DNA of 64,000 nucleotides from Mucilaginibacter sp. 44-25 (GTDB lineage: Bacteria; Bacteroidota; Bacteroidia; Sphingobacteriales; Sphingobacteriaceae). Of the stretch, positions 25,950 through 35,641 are shown piece by piece (within the stretch, counting starts at the first letter, position 1; each line of letters opens with the position of its first letter). The notes below the pieces were generated by a model. It saw only the letters and a program-made list of their open reading frames with translations, did not search any database and had not been told where the DNA came from. The stretch lies in the NCBI GenBank assembly GCA_001898335.1, contig MKTS01000009.1:558001-622000 (forward strand), read 5' to 3'. A program made the translations under genes and the position numbers.

Positions 25950-26537
25950 TTACTCGCCTTTTTCAGCGTTCTCTTCTTTGTCAGAAGCAGCAGGAGCTTC
26001 GGTAGCAGGTGTTTCTTCCACTGCCGGTGTAGCTTCAGCTACGGGAGCAGTTTCTTCAACAGCTACTTCTTCTGCAGCAGGAGCGGCAGTTGTTGCAGCA
26101 GCAGCTTTACCTTTACCAGAACCACCACGACGACGTGATTTTTTCTCTGTTTTAGCAGCTACGTCTTTACCGTAAACTGTGTTGTAGTCAACCAGCTCGA
26201 TGATCGCCATTTCAGCGTTGTCACCTAAACGGTTTTCTAACTTAACGATACGAGTGTAACCACCCGGGCGGTTAGCAATTTTCTCAGCGACTTCACGGAA
26301 CAGGATGTTCACAGTGTCTTTGTCTTGTAAATAGCTAAACACTGTACGGCGAGAGTGAGTAGTATCGTCTTTTGATTTTGTTAACAAAGGCTCAACATAC
26401 ACACGTAAAGCTTTCGCTTTAGCTAAAGTAGTAGTGATACGTTTGTGCAGGATAAGTGATGATGCCATGTTAGACATCATTGCTTTGCGGTGGCTGTCGG
26501 TGCGGCCTAAGTGGTTAACTTTTTTTCCGTGTCTCAT
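25950..26537 (-). CDS. rplQ: 50S ribosomal protein L17 with long acidic tail
   Basis: 195 residues. The L17 core (1 to about 124) starts [29 protein letters not shown]. It lies around the peptide exit tunnel. A tail of about 70 residues follows, first basic ([13 protein letters not shown]) and then Ala/Glu/Pro-rich ([20 protein letters not shown]). The E. coli protein is 127 residues, so the tail is an addition, probably disordered. It is the last gene of the superoperon. Confidence 0.97.
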   Translation of the reverse strand: MRHGKKVNHLGRTDSHRKAMMSNMASSLILHKRITTTLAKAKALRVYVEPLLTKSKDDTTHSRRTVFSYLQDKDTVNILFREVAEKIANRPGGYTRIVKLENRLGDNAEMAIIELVDYNTVYGKDVAAKTEKKSRRRGGSGKGKAAAATTAAPAAEEVAVEETAPVAEATPAVEETPATEAPAASDKEENAEKGE

Positions 26538-26675
26538 TTTTTTGTTGTTTGTGGCACGTGCATACCGTTGGGCGGCGGTTTATCGTCAAGCCCTCGGAAT
26601 TACGCGTTGTTAGTGACTGGTTAATTAGTGATCAGAGATTAGTCACTGTATCATCTCTGACCTACTATAAAAAAA

Positions 26676-26720
26676 TTGGTGATTAAAGAAGAGACCTAAT
26701 CTCTATTCTCTAATCACCAA
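26676..26720. repeat. Inverted repeat between rpoA and rplQ
   Basis: TTGGTGATTA (26676-26685) and TAATCACCAA (26711-26720) are perfect 10-bp arms. AGAGA/TCTCT pair again inside, and related words (agtgatcagagattagtcact) occur just to the left (about 26610-26650). It could modulate read-through into rplQ. Confidence 0.75.
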
Positions 26721-26726
26721 TCTCTA

Positions 26727-27719
26727 TTACTCTTCGTCTAACTTGAATTTAGACAGGTTCATACCAAAAGATAAGCCTTTTGATTTAACCAGGTCCTGTA
26801 TCTCAGTTAATGATTTTTTACCGAAGTTCCTGAATTTTAACATATCAGCAACGTCGTAAGAAACTAAATCTGCCAGGCTGCGGATATCAGCAGCTTTTAA
26901 GCAGTTAAGCGCACGTACAGAAAGATCAAGATCAACCAGTTCGGTTTTCAGGATCTTACGCATGTGAAGGATTTCCTCATCAACTTCTTTAGTTTCTTCT
27001 TTAGCCTGCGCCTCAAGCATCATGTTCTCATCAGAGAACAGCATAAAGTGCTGGATAAGGATCTTAGCAGCTTGTTTCAATGCATCCTCCGGGTGGATTG
27101 AACCATCTGTAGAAATATCAAGGATCAGTTTCTCGTAGTCGGTTTTTTGCTCTACACGATAGTTTTCTAAAGTGTATTTAACGTTTTTAATAGGCGTAAA
27201 GATAGAGTCGATAGCTATCACACCTACGGCAGCGTCAGGGTTTTTATTTTCTTCGTTTGAGATATAACCGCGGCCTTTAGCAACAGTTAGCTCTACCTCA
27301 AGCGTTACTGATGAATCCATATTGCAGATAACCAGCTCAGGGTTCAGTACAGTAAAGTTGTTTGAGAATTTAGTGATATCACCCGCTGTAAAAGCATCCT
27401 GACCATTGATGATCACAAATATCTTTTCATTATCGCCAGAATCACCTGTTTTTTTGAAACGAACCTGTTTAAGGTTCAGGATAATCTCGGTTACGTCTTC
27501 AACAACACCTTTAATGGTTGAAAACTCATGCGTTACACCTGAAATACGTACAGATGTAATGGCAAAACCTTCTAACGAAGAAAGTAAGATACGACGCAGA
27601 GCATTACCAATGGTTACACCGAAGCCTGGTTCTAACGGACGAAATTCAAATGTGCCGTCAAAATCGTTCGATTTCTGCATGATAACCTTATCTGGTTTTT
27701 GAAATGCTAAAATTGCCAT
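26727..27719 (-). CDS. rpoA: RNA polymerase alpha subunit
   Basis: 330 residues. The N-terminal assembly domain (1 to about 235) includes [26 protein letters not shown] flexible linker precedes the C-terminal domain (about 255-330), with the helix-hairpin-helix-like [51 protein letters not shown] that contacts UP elements and activators. Classical position between rpsD and rplQ. Confidence 0.98.
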   Translation of the reverse strand: MAILAFQKPDKVIMQKSNDFDGTFEFRPLEPGFGVTIGNALRRILLSSLEGFAITSVRISGVTHEFSTIKGVVEDVTEIILNLKQVRFKKTGDSGDNEKIFVIINGQDAFTAGDITKFSNNFTVLNPELVICNMDSSVTLEVELTVAKGRGYISNEENKNPDAAVGVIAIDSIFTPIKNVKYTLENYRVEQKTDYEKLILDISTDGSIHPEDALKQAAKILIQHFMLFSDENMMLEAQAKEETKEVDEEILHMRKILKTELVDLDLSVRALNCLKAADIRSLADLVSYDVADMLKFRNFGKKSLTEIQDLVKSKGLSFGMNLSKFKLDEE

Positions 27720-27837
27720 TTATATCTTGGGTTAATTGTTACTTGATTATGGGCTGGGTAGTTAGATAACTGGATGAAAAATACCGTTTTCCGCCTTTCC
27801 TTACCCTTTATATTTTTATTTTGACCTGAAACCAGAA

Positions 27838-27867
27838 ATGAGACTTGGGAAAAATCCCAAATCTCAT
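27838..27867. repeat. Hairpin between rpsD and rpoA
   Basis: ATGAGACTTGGGA and TCCCAAATCTCAT form a 13-bp stem with one mismatch and a 4-nt A loop, in the 165-bp gap between rpsD and rpoA. It lacks a U-run on the coding strand. Confidence 0.65.
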
Positions 27868-27884
27868 ATCTTTCATGTCATATC

Positions 27885-28493
27885 TTATTTAGAATACAAC
27901 TCGACGATTAGGTTCTCCTTGATATTCTCAGGGATCTCATCGCGGTTAGGGTAGTTCAGGAACTTGCCTGATAACTCGGCAGCATCCCACTCTAACCAGC
28001 TATATTTGTTAACCTTACGGCCAGCTACTGAATTAGTGATAGACTCAAGAGATTTTGATTTCTCACGTACAGCGATAACATCGCCTGGTTTTACCTGGTA
28101 AGAAGCAATATTAACTACATTACCATTTACTGTAATGTGTTTGTGGCCTACCAACTGGCGTGCTGCCGAACGGGTAGTAGCGATACCTAAACGGTAAACA
28201 GCATTATCCAAACGTGCTTCCAGAAACTTTAACAAGTTCTCACCGGTGATGCCTTCTTTAGCAGATGCAGTGTGGAACAAGTTTTCGAACTGACGCTCTA
28301 ATACACCGTAAGTGTATTTAACTTTCTGTTTTTCCATTAACTGTACTGCGTACTCAGATTGCTTACCTCTTCTTTTAGAAGCGCCATGCATACCTGGGCC
28401 ATAGTTTTTTCTTTCTAACGCTTTATCCGGACCGAAAATTGGTTCACGGAAACGACGAGCGATCTTTGATTTTGGGCCTGTATATCTTGCCAT
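27885..28493 (-). CDS. rpsD: 30S ribosomal protein S4
   Basis: 202 residues. Starts [21 protein letters not shown] and has the S4 RNA-binding domain (about 92-155: [31 protein letters not shown]). It binds 16S rRNA early in 30S assembly. The cysteine zinc motif of some S4 proteins is absent. Classical position after rpsK. Confidence 0.98.
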   Translation of the reverse strand: MARYTGPKSKIARRFREPIFGPDKALERKNYGPGMHGASKRRGKQSEYAVQLMEKQKVKYTYGVLERQFENLFHTASAKEGITGENLLKFLEARLDNAVYRLGIATTRSAARQLVGHKHITVNGNVVNIASYQVKPGDVIAVREKSKSLESITNSVAGRKVNKYSWLEWDAAELSGKFLNYPNRDEIPENIKENLIVELYSK

Positions 28494-28559
28494 TGTATGT
28501 GTGTTTTAAAGTATCAGACAGCCCGCAGCTGTTGAATCTTAGCTTTAAAAATTAGTGAA

Positions 28560-28949
28560 TTAAACTCTTCTGCGTTTTGATGGACGGCAACCGTTGTGCG
28601 GAAGCGGGGTGATGTCCTTAATGGTAGTTACCTCGATACCTGTTGTTTGCAGGGTACGGATAGCCGACTCGCGGCCTGAACCCGGGCCTTTAACAAACAC
28701 CTCAACTTTACGCAAACCTAAGTCATAAGCCACTTTACCGCAATCTGCAGCAGCCTGGCCGGCAGCGTAAGGAGTGTTCTTCTTAGAACCTTTGAAACCC
28801 ATTTTACCAGCTGATGACCATGAAATAGCCTGGCCGTTTTTGTTGGTAAGGGTGATGATGATGTTGTTAAAGGTAGCGTTGATATGCGCTTCGCCAACTG
28901 GCTCGATAACAACGATACGTTTTTTGGTAACTTTTTTAGTTTTAGCCAT
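28560..28949 (-). CDS. rpsK: 30S ribosomal protein S11
   Basis: 129 residues. Contains [44 protein letters not shown] and ends [14 protein letters not shown], the conserved S11 C-terminus at the 30S platform. It is preceded by rpsM across a gap with an inverted repeat. Confidence 0.98.
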   Translation of the reverse strand: MAKTKKVTKKRIVVIEPVGEAHINATFNNIIITLTNKNGQAISWSSAGKMGFKGSKKNTPYAAGQAAADCGKVAYDLGLRKVEVFVKGPGSGRESAIRTLQTTGIEVTTIKDITPLPHNGCRPSKRRRV

Positions 28950-29028
28950 TTTCTTAATTATTGATCCGGTGAATTACTTGATTACTTAATAATCAGGACC
29001 CGCCAGTCTTTTTATTTAATTATATTCC

Positions 29029-29073
29029 TAATGACCAGAGAGCAAGGAACTAATCTCTGCTCTCTAATCATTA
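29029..29073. repeat. Inverted repeat between rpsM and rpsK
   Basis: TAATGAccAGAGAGCA (29029-29044) and TGCTCTCTaaTCATTA (29058-29073) are 16-nt arms with two central mismatches; 'taatctctgctctctaatca' repeats the same words. Same design as the rpoA-rplQ element, different sequence. Confidence 0.7.
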
Positions 29074-29081
29074 ATCACTTA

Positions 29082-29459
29082 CTATTTAGTAGCTTTTTTC
29101 TTGTTAGCAACTGTCTTACGTTTACCTTTACGGGTACGTGAGTTGTTTTTAGTACGCTGACCACGCAGAGGTAAACCTTTACGGTGGCGGGTACCACGGT
29201 AGCAACCTATATCCATTAAACGTTTGATGTTCAATTGAACTTCTGAACGTAAAGCACCTTCAACTTTAATTTGGTCGTTGATGATAGTACGGATGGCAGT
29301 AAGCTGATCATCTGACCAATCTTGTACTTTAGTATTGAAATCAATACCTGCCTGGGTTAAAATGTTTTGGGCTGTTGTACGGCCAATACCGTAAATGTAG
29401 GTTAAGCCTATCTCGCCTCTTTTGTTTTTTGGTAAATCAATACCGGAGATCCTTGCCAT
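29082..29459 (-). CDS. rpsM: 30S ribosomal protein S13
   Basis: 125 residues. Starts [26 protein letters not shown] and ends in the conserved [35 protein letters not shown]. It sits at the 30S head and contacts P-site tRNA and the 50S. First of the alpha-operon ribosomal genes after rpmJ. Confidence 0.98.
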   Translation of the reverse strand: MARISGIDLPKNKRGEIGLTYIYGIGRTTAQNILTQAGIDFNTKVQDWSDDQLTAIRTIINDQIKVEGALRSEVQLNIKRLMDIGCYRGTRHRKGLPLRGQRTKNNSRTRKGKRKTVANKKKATK

Positions 29460-29540
29460 ATTTCTTGATTGCTTTTTAAGTGAACGACCGAACGGCGGCT
29501 ACCGTTGTACGAATCGCTCCAATGTTTTTCGTTTTTCTAA

Positions 29541-29657
29541 TTATCCCTGACGCTGTTTGAACTTAGGATTCTTTTTGTTGATAACATAAAGTTTCCCGTT
29601 ACGGCGAATGATCTTGCAATCAGCGCTGCGTTTTTTAATGGATGCTCTAACTTTCAT
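29541..29657 (-). CDS. rpmJ: 50S ribosomal protein L36, zinc-free form
   Basis: 38 residues, read directly from the - strand ([20 protein letters not shown] and onward, ending KFKQRQG). L36 usually binds zinc through three Cys and one His. Here only Cys14 remains, so this is the zinc-independent (C-) form. It lies between infA and rpsM, its usual place. The stop codon TAA is at 29541-29543. Confidence 0.95.
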   Translation of the reverse strand: MKVRASIKKRSADCKIIRRNGKLYVINKKNPKFKQRQG

Positions 29658-29665
29658 CTCGTTGC

Positions 29666-29884
29666 TTATTTATATCTATAGGTTATCCTACCCTTAGTTA
29701 AGTCGTATGGGCTCATCTCCAGCTTTACCCTGTCGCCAGGTAAGATCTTGATGTAGTGCATACGCATTTTTCCGGATATGTGCGCAATAATCTCATGGCC
29801 GTTTTCCAGTTCAACTCTAAACATCGCATTAGATAATGCCTCGCGAATTGTACCGTCCTGCTCAATCGAAGATTGTTTTGCCAT
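29666..29884 (-). CDS. infA: Translation initiation factor IF-1
   Basis: 72 residues, the standard length. An S1/OB fold starts [41 protein letters not shown]. It binds the ribosomal A site during initiation. rpmJ follows after 8 bp. A -7 promoter box lies just upstream. Confidence 0.98.
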   Translation of the reverse strand: MAKQSSIEQDGTIREALSNAMFRVELENGHEIIAHISGKMRMHYIKILPGDRVKLEMSPYDLTKGRITYRYK

Positions 29885-29929
29885 ATTTTATTGATTATTA
29901 CTTGTTTATCCGCCCACCAAAGCGGGACG

Positions 29930-29937
29930 CAAAATTA
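29930..29937 (-). promoter_or_regulatory. Internal promoter -7 box before infA
   Basis: TAATTTTG on the - strand matches TAnnTTTG, about 45 nt before the infA start and after the map stop. No clear -33 TTG. It may give extra transcription of infA-rplQ. Confidence 0.45.
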
Positions 29938-29955
29938 ATAAAAATATTTTATTAA

Positions 29956-30741
29956 TTATTTTTTTTCTTCTAAAACTTTTTCGATATACGAAAATGTCGA
30001 TAATACATCTGCCTGGCCCTTTTTTACCGCAACGGTATGCTCGTAGTGGGCCGATGGTTTTTTATCAACGGTTGATACCGTCCATCCATCATCCCAAAAC
30101 TTAACGCCGGCGCGGCCGCCGTTGATCATGGGTTCAATAGCTATCACCATACCTTCCTCCAGCTTTATGCCAGCACCGCGTTTACCGTAGTTTGGCACCT
30201 CTGGTTTCTCATGCAGGCGCAAACCTACACCGTGGCCTACCAGTTCCTTCACTACACCAAAGCCATGCTTTTCGGCATGTTCCTGCACAGCATATCCAAT
30301 ATCACCTATGCGCATACCCACAACAGCCTTCTCAATACCTTTTACCAGGCACTCTTTGGTAACCTGTAGCAAGGTTTTGGTAGCTTCATCAATTTCACCG
30401 ATGGGAAAGGTGTAAGCTGAGTCGCCGTAATACTTATTCAATATCACGCCGCAATCAACCGATACGATATCACCATCAACCAATACATGCTTTCCCGGGA
30501 AACCATGCACCACCTGGTCGTTAAGCGAAATACATAATGAATAAGGGAAGCCGTTATAATTAAGAAAAGCAGGCACACCGCCATTATCACGTATAAACGT
30601 TTCGGCCAGTGTGTTCAGCTCTAAAGTAGTAACACCCGGGGCAATAACCTTGGCTACCTCCCCGAGTGTTTTTGAAACAAGTAAAGAACTTTCTCTTATG
30701 AGTTCTATCTCTTCGACAGACTTATAATGGATCTTTGACAT
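29956..30741 (-). CDS. map: Methionine aminopeptidase, type I
   Basis: 261 residues. Removes the initiator Met from nascent proteins. The metal ligands appear in order: Asp in VSVDCGV, Asp in YYGDSAYTF, His in LVGHGVGLRLHEKP, Glu in IAIEPMI and Glu in HYEHTVAV. No N-terminal SH3-binding or zinc extension. It sits between secY and infA; adk, found here in many bacteria, is absent. Confidence 0.97.
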   Translation of the reverse strand: MSKIHYKSVEEIELIRESSLLVSKTLGEVAKVIAPGVTTLELNTLAETFIRDNGGVPAFLNYNGFPYSLCISLNDQVVHGFPGKHVLVDGDIVSVDCGVILNKYYGDSAYTFPIGEIDEATKTLLQVTKECLVKGIEKAVVGMRIGDIGYAVQEHAEKHGFGVVKELVGHGVGLRLHEKPEVPNYGKRGAGIKLEEGMVIAIEPMINGGRAGVKFWDDGWTVSTVDKKPSAHYEHTVAVKKGQADVLSTFSYIEKVLEEKK

Positions 30742-30749
30742 GTAAAATA

Positions 30750-32093
30750 TTAAATAACTGGCGGGGTTGCTCCCGATGCAGCCGGAACGCTTGTGCGACC
30801 TTTGATCCTGCCTGTTTTCATTAAACCATCGTAATGGCGCATTAACAGGTGGCTCTCAACTTGCTGCAGAGTATCAAGCACTACACCTACCAGAATGATA
30901 AGTGAAGTACCACCGAAGAACCTCGCGAATAAACTGCTTACACCTACCATACTTGCAAGTGCCGGTATAATGGCTACTATAGCAAGGAAGATAGAACCCG
31001 GCAACGTGATCTTAGAGATAACATCATCAATAAAGCTGGTAGTTGGGTTACCAGGCGCTACGCCCGGTATAAAGCCACCATTCTTTTTCATGTCATCAGA
31101 CATTTGCTTAGGGTTGATAGTGATAGCGGTATAAAAATAAGTGAACAAGATGATCAATATCGCGAATACCACGTTGTGCTCCCAAGAGTTGTAGTTTGAT
31201 AAAGCGATAAGAATACCGCTTGAACTCGCTTTAGGGAAAAACTGTGAAATAGTTGCCGGTATAAACATTAACGCCTGGGCGAAAATGATAGGCATAACAC
31301 CCGCAGCATTTACCTTTAAAGGTATATACTGGCGAACGCCGCCATATTGTTTATTGCCAACTATACGTTTTGCATATTGCACAGCTATTTTACGTGTACC
31401 CTGCACAATCAGGATAGTGAACATAATAACACCAAGTAGCGCTACGATCTCAACAATGAATGTAATTAAACCGCCTGCACCTGTTGTACGCGAATCAAAC
31501 TCCACCACAAACGCGTTTGGCAACTGCGCGATGATACCCACCATGATGATGAGCGATATACCGTTACCTATGCCTTTATCAGTTATTTTCTCGCCCAACC
31601 ACATTACAAATAAAGTACCGGCAGTTAAAACGCAGGTGTTTAATATGGTAAAGTATGGGTTTGAAATGAGCATAGCATCAGCGCTTACCTGTGATTTAAG
31701 GTAACCGATAGCCTGTGCCGCTGTGATAATGATAGTTAGGTAGCGTGTCCACTGGTTAATTTTATTACGTCCGCTTTCACCCTCTTTTTGTAATTTAATA
31801 AAGTAAGGTACCGCAATACCTAACAATTGCACCACGATAGAGGCCGAGATATATGGCATTACACCTAACGCGAAAATAGAGGAACGTGCAAACGAACCTC
31901 CAGCAAACATGTTAAGCAAGCCTACCAGGCCTTCTTTAGCTTGTGATGTATTAAGCGATGCCGCGTTTACACCCGGCAACACTATAAATGAACCAACACG
32001 ATAGATCAGAAGAAATAAGAGTGTGTTGATGATACGCACTCTTAGGTCCTCAATTTTCCAAATGTTGGATAATGTGGTGAAAAATTTCTTCAT
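30750..32093 (-). CDS. secY: Protein translocase subunit SecY
   Basis: 447 residues with ten transmembrane helices. Starts MKKFFTTLSNIWKIEDLRVRIINTLLFLLIYRVGSFIVLPGV; the plug and pore-ring region (about 55-90) and the cytoplasmic loop before helix 9 (GGFIPGVAPGNPT) are present. It forms the SecYEG channel. It lies 5 bp after rplO and 8 bp before map. Confidence 0.98.
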   Translation of the reverse strand: MKKFFTTLSNIWKIEDLRVRIINTLLFLLIYRVGSFIVLPGVNAASLNTSQAKEGLVGLLNMFAGGSFARSSIFALGVMPYISASIVVQLLGIAVPYFIKLQKEGESGRNKINQWTRYLTIIITAAQAIGYLKSQVSADAMLISNPYFTILNTCVLTAGTLFVMWLGEKITDKGIGNGISLIIMVGIIAQLPNAFVVEFDSRTTGAGGLITFIVEIVALLGVIMFTILIVQGTRKIAVQYAKRIVGNKQYGGVRQYIPLKVNAAGVMPIIFAQALMFIPATISQFFPKASSSGILIALSNYNSWEHNVVFAILIILFTYFYTAITINPKQMSDDMKKNGGFIPGVAPGNPTTSFIDDVISKITLPGSIFLAIVAIIPALASMVGVSSLFARFFGGTSLIILVGVVLDTLQQVESHLLMRHYDGLMKTGRIKGRTSVPAASGATPPVI

Positions 32094-32098
32094 TGAAA

Positions 32099-32545
32099 TT
32101 ACAACTTAACGATGGTACCACCTGCTGCTTCAATTGCTTTTTGAGCAGTAGCAGTAAATGCATGTGCCTTAACCTCTAATTTGGCTTTTAACTCACCACG
32201 ACCCAGGATTTTCACTACGTCGTTACGTGACACCAAACCATGTTGTTTCAGCGTATCAAAATCAACTGAAGATAAAGAGAATTTTTCAGTTAATGCTTGC
32301 AGCACGTCAAGATTTACACCAACATACTCTACACGGTTAGGGTTTTTAAAACCAACCTTAGGTACACGGCGCTGTAATGGCATCTGGCCACCTTCAAAAC
32401 CTACTTTAGTAGATGTACCTGAACGTGAACCGGCACCTTTATGGCCACGGGTTGATGTACCGCCACGGCCCGAACCGGTACCACGGCCAATTCTTTTCCT
32501 ATTTTTGGTAGAACCTTCTGCAGGTTTCAGATTACTTAAATTCAT
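32099..32545 (-). CDS. rplO: 50S ribosomal protein L15
   Basis: 148 residues. Starts MNLSNLKPAEGSTKNRKRIGRGTGSGRGGTSTRGHKGAGSRSG, the Gly/Arg-rich extension that penetrates 23S rRNA. The globular C-terminal domain is complete. It starts 4 bp after rpmD. Confidence 0.98.
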   Translation of the reverse strand: MNLSNLKPAEGSTKNRKRIGRGTGSGRGGTSTRGHKGAGSRSGTSTKVGFEGGQMPLQRRVPKVGFKNPNRVEYVGVNLDVLQALTEKFSLSSVDFDTLKQHGLVSRNDVVKILGRGELKAKLEVKAHAFTATAQKAIEAAGGTIVKL

Positions 32546-32549
32546 GATA

Positions 32550-32729
32550 TTAGATATTTTCTACCGCTACAAGGTGGTTAACTTTTCTAACCATACCTAT
32601 AATAGCTGCAGTAGCCTCAACTTCCACACTGTGGTTAATTCTCTTAAGGCCCAGGGCCTCAACGGTTTTTTTCTGGCGCTCGCTTCTGTCGATAACGCTC
32701 TTGATCTGAGTTATTTTAATTTTCGACAT
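32550..32729 (-). CDS. rpmD: 50S ribosomal protein L30
   Basis: 59 residues, read directly from the - strand: it begins MSKIKITQIKSVIDRSERQK and ends NHLVAVENI. This is the standard short bacterial L30. It fills the gap between rpsE and rplO, its canonical position. It ends 4 bp before the rplO start. Confidence 0.96.
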   Translation of the reverse strand: MSKIKITQIKSVIDRSERQKKTVEALGLKRINHSVEVEATAAIIGMVRKVNHLVAVENI

Positions 32730-32735
32730 AACTGA

Positions 32736-33254
32736 TTATCCGTTAAATACTTTACCTAAACTAATACCGCGCTGCTGAGCTACAGTGTGCGCGTCGCGCA
32801 GTTGAGCCAAAGCCGATACGGTTGCCTTAACCACGTTGTGCGGGTTTGATGAACCTTTAGATTTTGCCAATACGTTGTGTACACCGGCACTTTCTAATAC
32901 AGCACGCATCGCACCACCGGCAATAACACCTGTACCGTTAGCAGCTGGTTTAATATAAACGAAACCACCGCTGAATTTACCGATCTGATCATGAGGGATA
33001 GTGCTGTTGATGATAGGAACCTTTACCAGGTTCTTTTTAGCATCATCAATACCTTTAGCAATAGCTTCAGTTACCTCTTTAGCTTTACCCAAGCCGTAAC
33101 CTACTACACCGTTCTCATCACCTACTACCACAATGGCAGAGAAGCTGAAAGTACGGCCACCTTTGGTTACTTTGGCAACACGCTGTATGCTTACCAAGCG
33201 GTCTTTTAATTCGATCTCGCTTGATTTTACTCTTTTTATGTTGATTGTTGACAT
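32736..33254 (-). CDS. rpsE: 30S ribosomal protein S5
   Basis: 172 residues. An N-terminal double-stranded RNA-binding-like domain (about 15-80: [46 protein letters not shown]) and a C-terminal domain with [18 protein letters not shown]. It contributes to decoding accuracy and mRNA entry. Position after rplR. Confidence 0.98.
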   Translation of the reverse strand: MSTINIKRVKSSEIELKDRLVSIQRVAKVTKGGRTFSFSAIVVVGDENGVVGYGLGKAKEVTEAIAKGIDDAKKNLVKVPIINSTIPHDQIGKFSGGFVYIKPAANGTGVIAGGAMRAVLESAGVHNVLAKSKGSSNPHNVVKATVSALAQLRDAHTVAQQRGISLGKVFNG

Positions 33255-33266
33255 TTCTCTTTCTTA

Positions 33267-33611
33267 TTAAAAGTTTAAACCACCTTCACGTGCACCTTCA
33301 GCCAGTGATTTGATACGGCCGTGGTACAGGTAACCATTCCTGTCAAACACTACGTCAGTGATGCCGGCTGCTTTAGCTTTTTCAGCTACAAGTTTACCTA
33401 CTGCTACTGATTGGTCTGACTTTGTACCGTTGGCTGTAAACTCTTTTGATAAAGATGAAGCCGATACTAAGGTTTTACCTGTTACATCGTCAATAATTTG
33501 TGCATAGATGCCTTTGTTGCTTCTGAATACAGATAAACGTGGGCGTGCTGCTGAACCAGAAAGGCGTTTTCTGATACCTTTTTTAATTCTGTCTCTTCTT
33601 GATAATTTCAT
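33267..33611 (-). CDS. rplR: 50S ribosomal protein L18
   Basis: 114 residues. Starts [42 protein letters not shown] and ends [18 protein letters not shown]. It binds 5S rRNA with L5. It starts 5 bp after rplF. Confidence 0.98.
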   Translation of the reverse strand: MKLSRRDRIKKGIRKRLSGSAARPRLSVFRSNKGIYAQIIDDVTGKTLVSASSLSKEFTANGTKSDQSVAVGKLVAEKAKAAGITDVVFDRNGYLYHGRIKSLAEGAREGGLNF

Positions 33612-33616
33612 GACGA

Positions 33617-34174
33617 TTATTTTTTAGATGCTGATTTACCTGCTTTTCTTCTTAATACTTCGCCAACGAACTTGATACCTTTACCTTTGTAAGGCTCTGG
33701 CTTACGTAACGAGCGTATTTTCGCAGCTACCTGGCCAATCAGTTGTTTATCGTTAGATTCCAGGATGATGGTTGGGTTTTTACCCTTCTCAGCAGTGGTT
33801 GTAACTTTAATTTCTTTTGGTAGTTCAAATACATAGTGGTGAGAGAAACCCAACACTAAGTCTAATGTATTGCCCTGGTTAGTTGCGCGGTAACCCACAC
33901 CTACTAACTCCTGCTCAATTTTGTAACCGGTGGTAACACCAACTACCATGTTATTTAAAAGCGCGCGGTATAAACCGTGTAAGGCTTTGTGGCGCTTTTG
34001 GTCTGAAGGGCGTTTAACCAATAACTGGTCGCCTTCTTGCTCGATAGTGATATCTCTATCAACTGCCTGATGCAACTCGCCTTTAGGGCCTTTAACGGTT
34101 ACTACGTTATCTGCTGATACGCTAACTGTTACGCCGCCGGCAAGTGCTATAGGTGCTTTTCCTACTCTTGACAT
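33617..34174 (-). CDS. rplF: 50S ribosomal protein L6
   Basis: 185 residues with two repeated alpha/beta domains. Starts [19 protein letters not shown] and ends with the L6 signature [27 protein letters not shown]. Located near the factor-binding site. Confidence 0.98.
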   Translation of the reverse strand: MSRVGKAPIALAGGVTVSVSADNVVTVKGPKGELHQAVDRDITIEQEGDQLLVKRPSDQKRHKALHGLYRALLNNMVVGVTTGYKIEQELVGVGYRATNQGNTLDLVLGFSHHYVFELPKEIKVTTTAEKGKNPTIILESNDKQLIGQVAAKIRSLRKPEPYKGKGIKFVGEVLRRKAGKSASKK

Positions 34175-34191
34175 TTTCTAATTTCCTCCTA

Positions 34192-34590
34192 TTAATAAAC
34201 GTAGCATAAAACTTCGCCACCCACGTTTTGCTGACGTGCTTCTTTATCGGTCATTACACCTTTAGAAGTTGAAAGGATAGCGATACCTAAACCATTTAAT
34301 ACACGTGGCATGGTGTCCATACCGGCGTATTTCCTCAAACCTGGTTTACTGATACGGTTAATGCTGCGGATAGCAGGAACTTTAGTTATCGGGTGGTATT
34401 TTAACGCCACTTTAATGGTTCCTTGCGGGCCATTTTCCTCAAACTTGTAGTTAGCAATGTAACCTTTTTCGAAAAGCACTTTAGTGATTTCCTTTTTCAG
34501 ATTTGATGCAGGAATTTCAACAACCCGGTGGTTGGCTTTAATAGCATTCCTTACTCTTGTAAGATAATCTGCGATTGGATCTGTATTCAT
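34192..34590 (-). CDS. rpsH: 30S ribosomal protein S8
   Basis: 132 residues. Starts MNTDPIADYLTRVRNAIKANHRVVEIPASNLKKEI and ends with the conserved STSKGVMTDKEARQQNVGGEVLCYVY. It binds the central domain of 16S rRNA and in E. coli is the autorepressor of the spc operon. Unusually there is a 225-bp gap upstream with a promoter-like box, a perfect palindrome and a second inverted repeat. Confidence 0.98.
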   Translation of the reverse strand: MNTDPIADYLTRVRNAIKANHRVVEIPASNLKKEITKVLFEKGYIANYKFEENGPQGTIKVALKYHPITKVPAIRSINRISKPGLRKYAGMDTMPRVLNGLGIAILSTSKGVMTDKEARQQNVGGEVLCYVY

Positions 34591-34673
34591 TATTATTGAT
34601 TATGGTAGTGGTTTCCTCCGGGTAACATCCCCGCCGACCTTCTACCGGTTGATTCTTAAAAAAATTCGAGCCG

Positions 34674-34718
34674 CAAAAATACAAAAAAATTCAAAACATA
34701 TTATGGTATGTTTTGAAT
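34674..34718 (-). promoter_or_regulatory. Promoter with operator-like palindrome before rpsH
   Basis: On the - strand the -7 box TATTTTTG (34681-34674) is an exact consensus match, about 84 nt before rpsH. Just upstream ATTCAAAACATA and TATGTTTTGAAT form perfect 12-bp arms with a 6-nt spacer (34689-34718), covering the place where the -33 element would be. This looks like a regulated internal promoter; no regulator is identified. Confidence 0.6.
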
Positions 34719-34747
34719 AACTTTTTAAGACCCGTATTGTAGGTATA

Positions 34748-34798
34748 AGGTGAAAGGCTAAAGGTAAAAGGCTTTTATTAACCTTTGGCCTTTCACCT
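34748..34798. repeat. Inverted repeat between rpsN and rpsH
   Basis: AGGTGAAAGGCtAAAGGT (from 34748) is nearly complementary to ACCTTTgGCCTTTCACCT (ending 34798), with one mismatch. 'aaaggt/aaaggc' words repeat. It follows the rpsN stop codon and could slow or end transcription there. Confidence 0.75.
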
Positions 34799-34815
34799 CT
34801 CACCTTTAAGTTTTA

Positions 34816-35085
34816 TTACCAGCTTGCTTTTTTAACTCCCGGTATTTTACCAGCTAAGGCCATTTCGCGGAATGTAACACGCGAAATACCAAACTGGCGC
34901 ATATAACCACGAGGGCGGCCGGTTAATTTGCAACGGTTGTGCAGTTTTACCGGAGAAGCTGCTTTAGGCAATTTGTCTAATGCTTCGTAATCACCGGCTG
35001 CTTTTAACGCTGCTCTTTTTTCAGCAAATTTTGCTACTAATTTGGCACGTTTTACTTCACGAGCCTTTACGCCTTCTTTAGCCAT
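34816..35085 (-). CDS. rpsN: 30S ribosomal protein S14, zinc-free form
   Basis: 89 residues. Starts [28 protein letters not shown] and has the S14 motif [39 protein letters not shown]. It is the long form without the CxxC...CxxC zinc site. ATG 35085 is chosen by family length; a longer in-frame ORF overlaps rplE and is not family-like. Confidence 0.97.
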   Translation of the reverse strand: MAKEGVKAREVKRAKLVAKFAEKRAALKAAGDYEALDKLPKAASPVKLHNRCKLTGRPRGYMRQFGISRVTFREMALAGKIPGVKKASW

Positions 35086-35641
35086 TGCTATTTTGATTTT
35101 TAAATGGTAATCCAAATTGTTTAAGTAACTCCAATGCTTCAACATCGTTGGTAGCAGAGGTTACAAAGGTGATATCCATACCCTGGATCTTGTTGATCTT
35201 GTCAATGTTGATCTCCGGGAAGATGATCTGCTCTGATATACCTAAAGTGTAGTTACCGCGGCCATCAAAACCTTTATCGTTAATACCTTTGAAGTCACGG
35301 ATACGTGGCAAAGCAACAGCAATTAAACGATCAAGGAACTCATACATGGTGTTATCACGTAAAGTAACGCGTACACCAATTGGCATACCTTTACGTAATT
35401 TAAAGTTAGAGATATCCTTTTTTGATTTTGAAGCAACTGCCTGCTGACCGGTAATGGTGGTTAGCTCGTTAATGGTGTTCTCGATTAATTTTTTATCGGT
35501 AGAAGCACCGCCAACACCCTGGTTAATGGCAATTTTCTCCAGTTTAGGAACCTGCATTACGCTTTTGTACTGAAATTTATCTTTCAGCGCAGTGCGGATC
35601 TCTTCTTTATACTTTGATTTTAATCTTGGTACGTAAGTCAT
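35078..35641 (-). CDS. rplE: 50S ribosomal protein L5
   Basis: 187 residues. Contains [63 protein letters not shown]. It binds 5S rRNA and P-site tRNA. Its end overlaps the rpsN start by 8 bp. Confidence 0.98.
   Translation of the reverse strand: MTYVPRLKSKYKEEIRTALKDKFQYKSVMQVPKLEKIAINQGVGGASTDKKLIENTINELTTITGQQAVASKSKKDISNFKLRKGMPIGVRVTLRDNTMYEFLDRLIAVALPRIRDFKGINDKGFDGRGNYTLGISEQIIFPEINIDKINKIQGMDITFVTSATNDVEALELLKQFGLPFKNQNSNG

Noticed and set aside
26544..26560. Possible CRISPR or phage attachment signals near the repeats and tRNA genes
   Set aside because: No regularly spaced direct repeats with spacers, no integrase gene and no duplicated tRNA 3' end were found anywhere in the window.
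29022..29081. Inverted repeats inside the ribosomal superoperon as true terminators
   Set aside because: They lack a U-run on the coding strand and would cut off essential downstream genes; read as mRNA structures or remnants instead.
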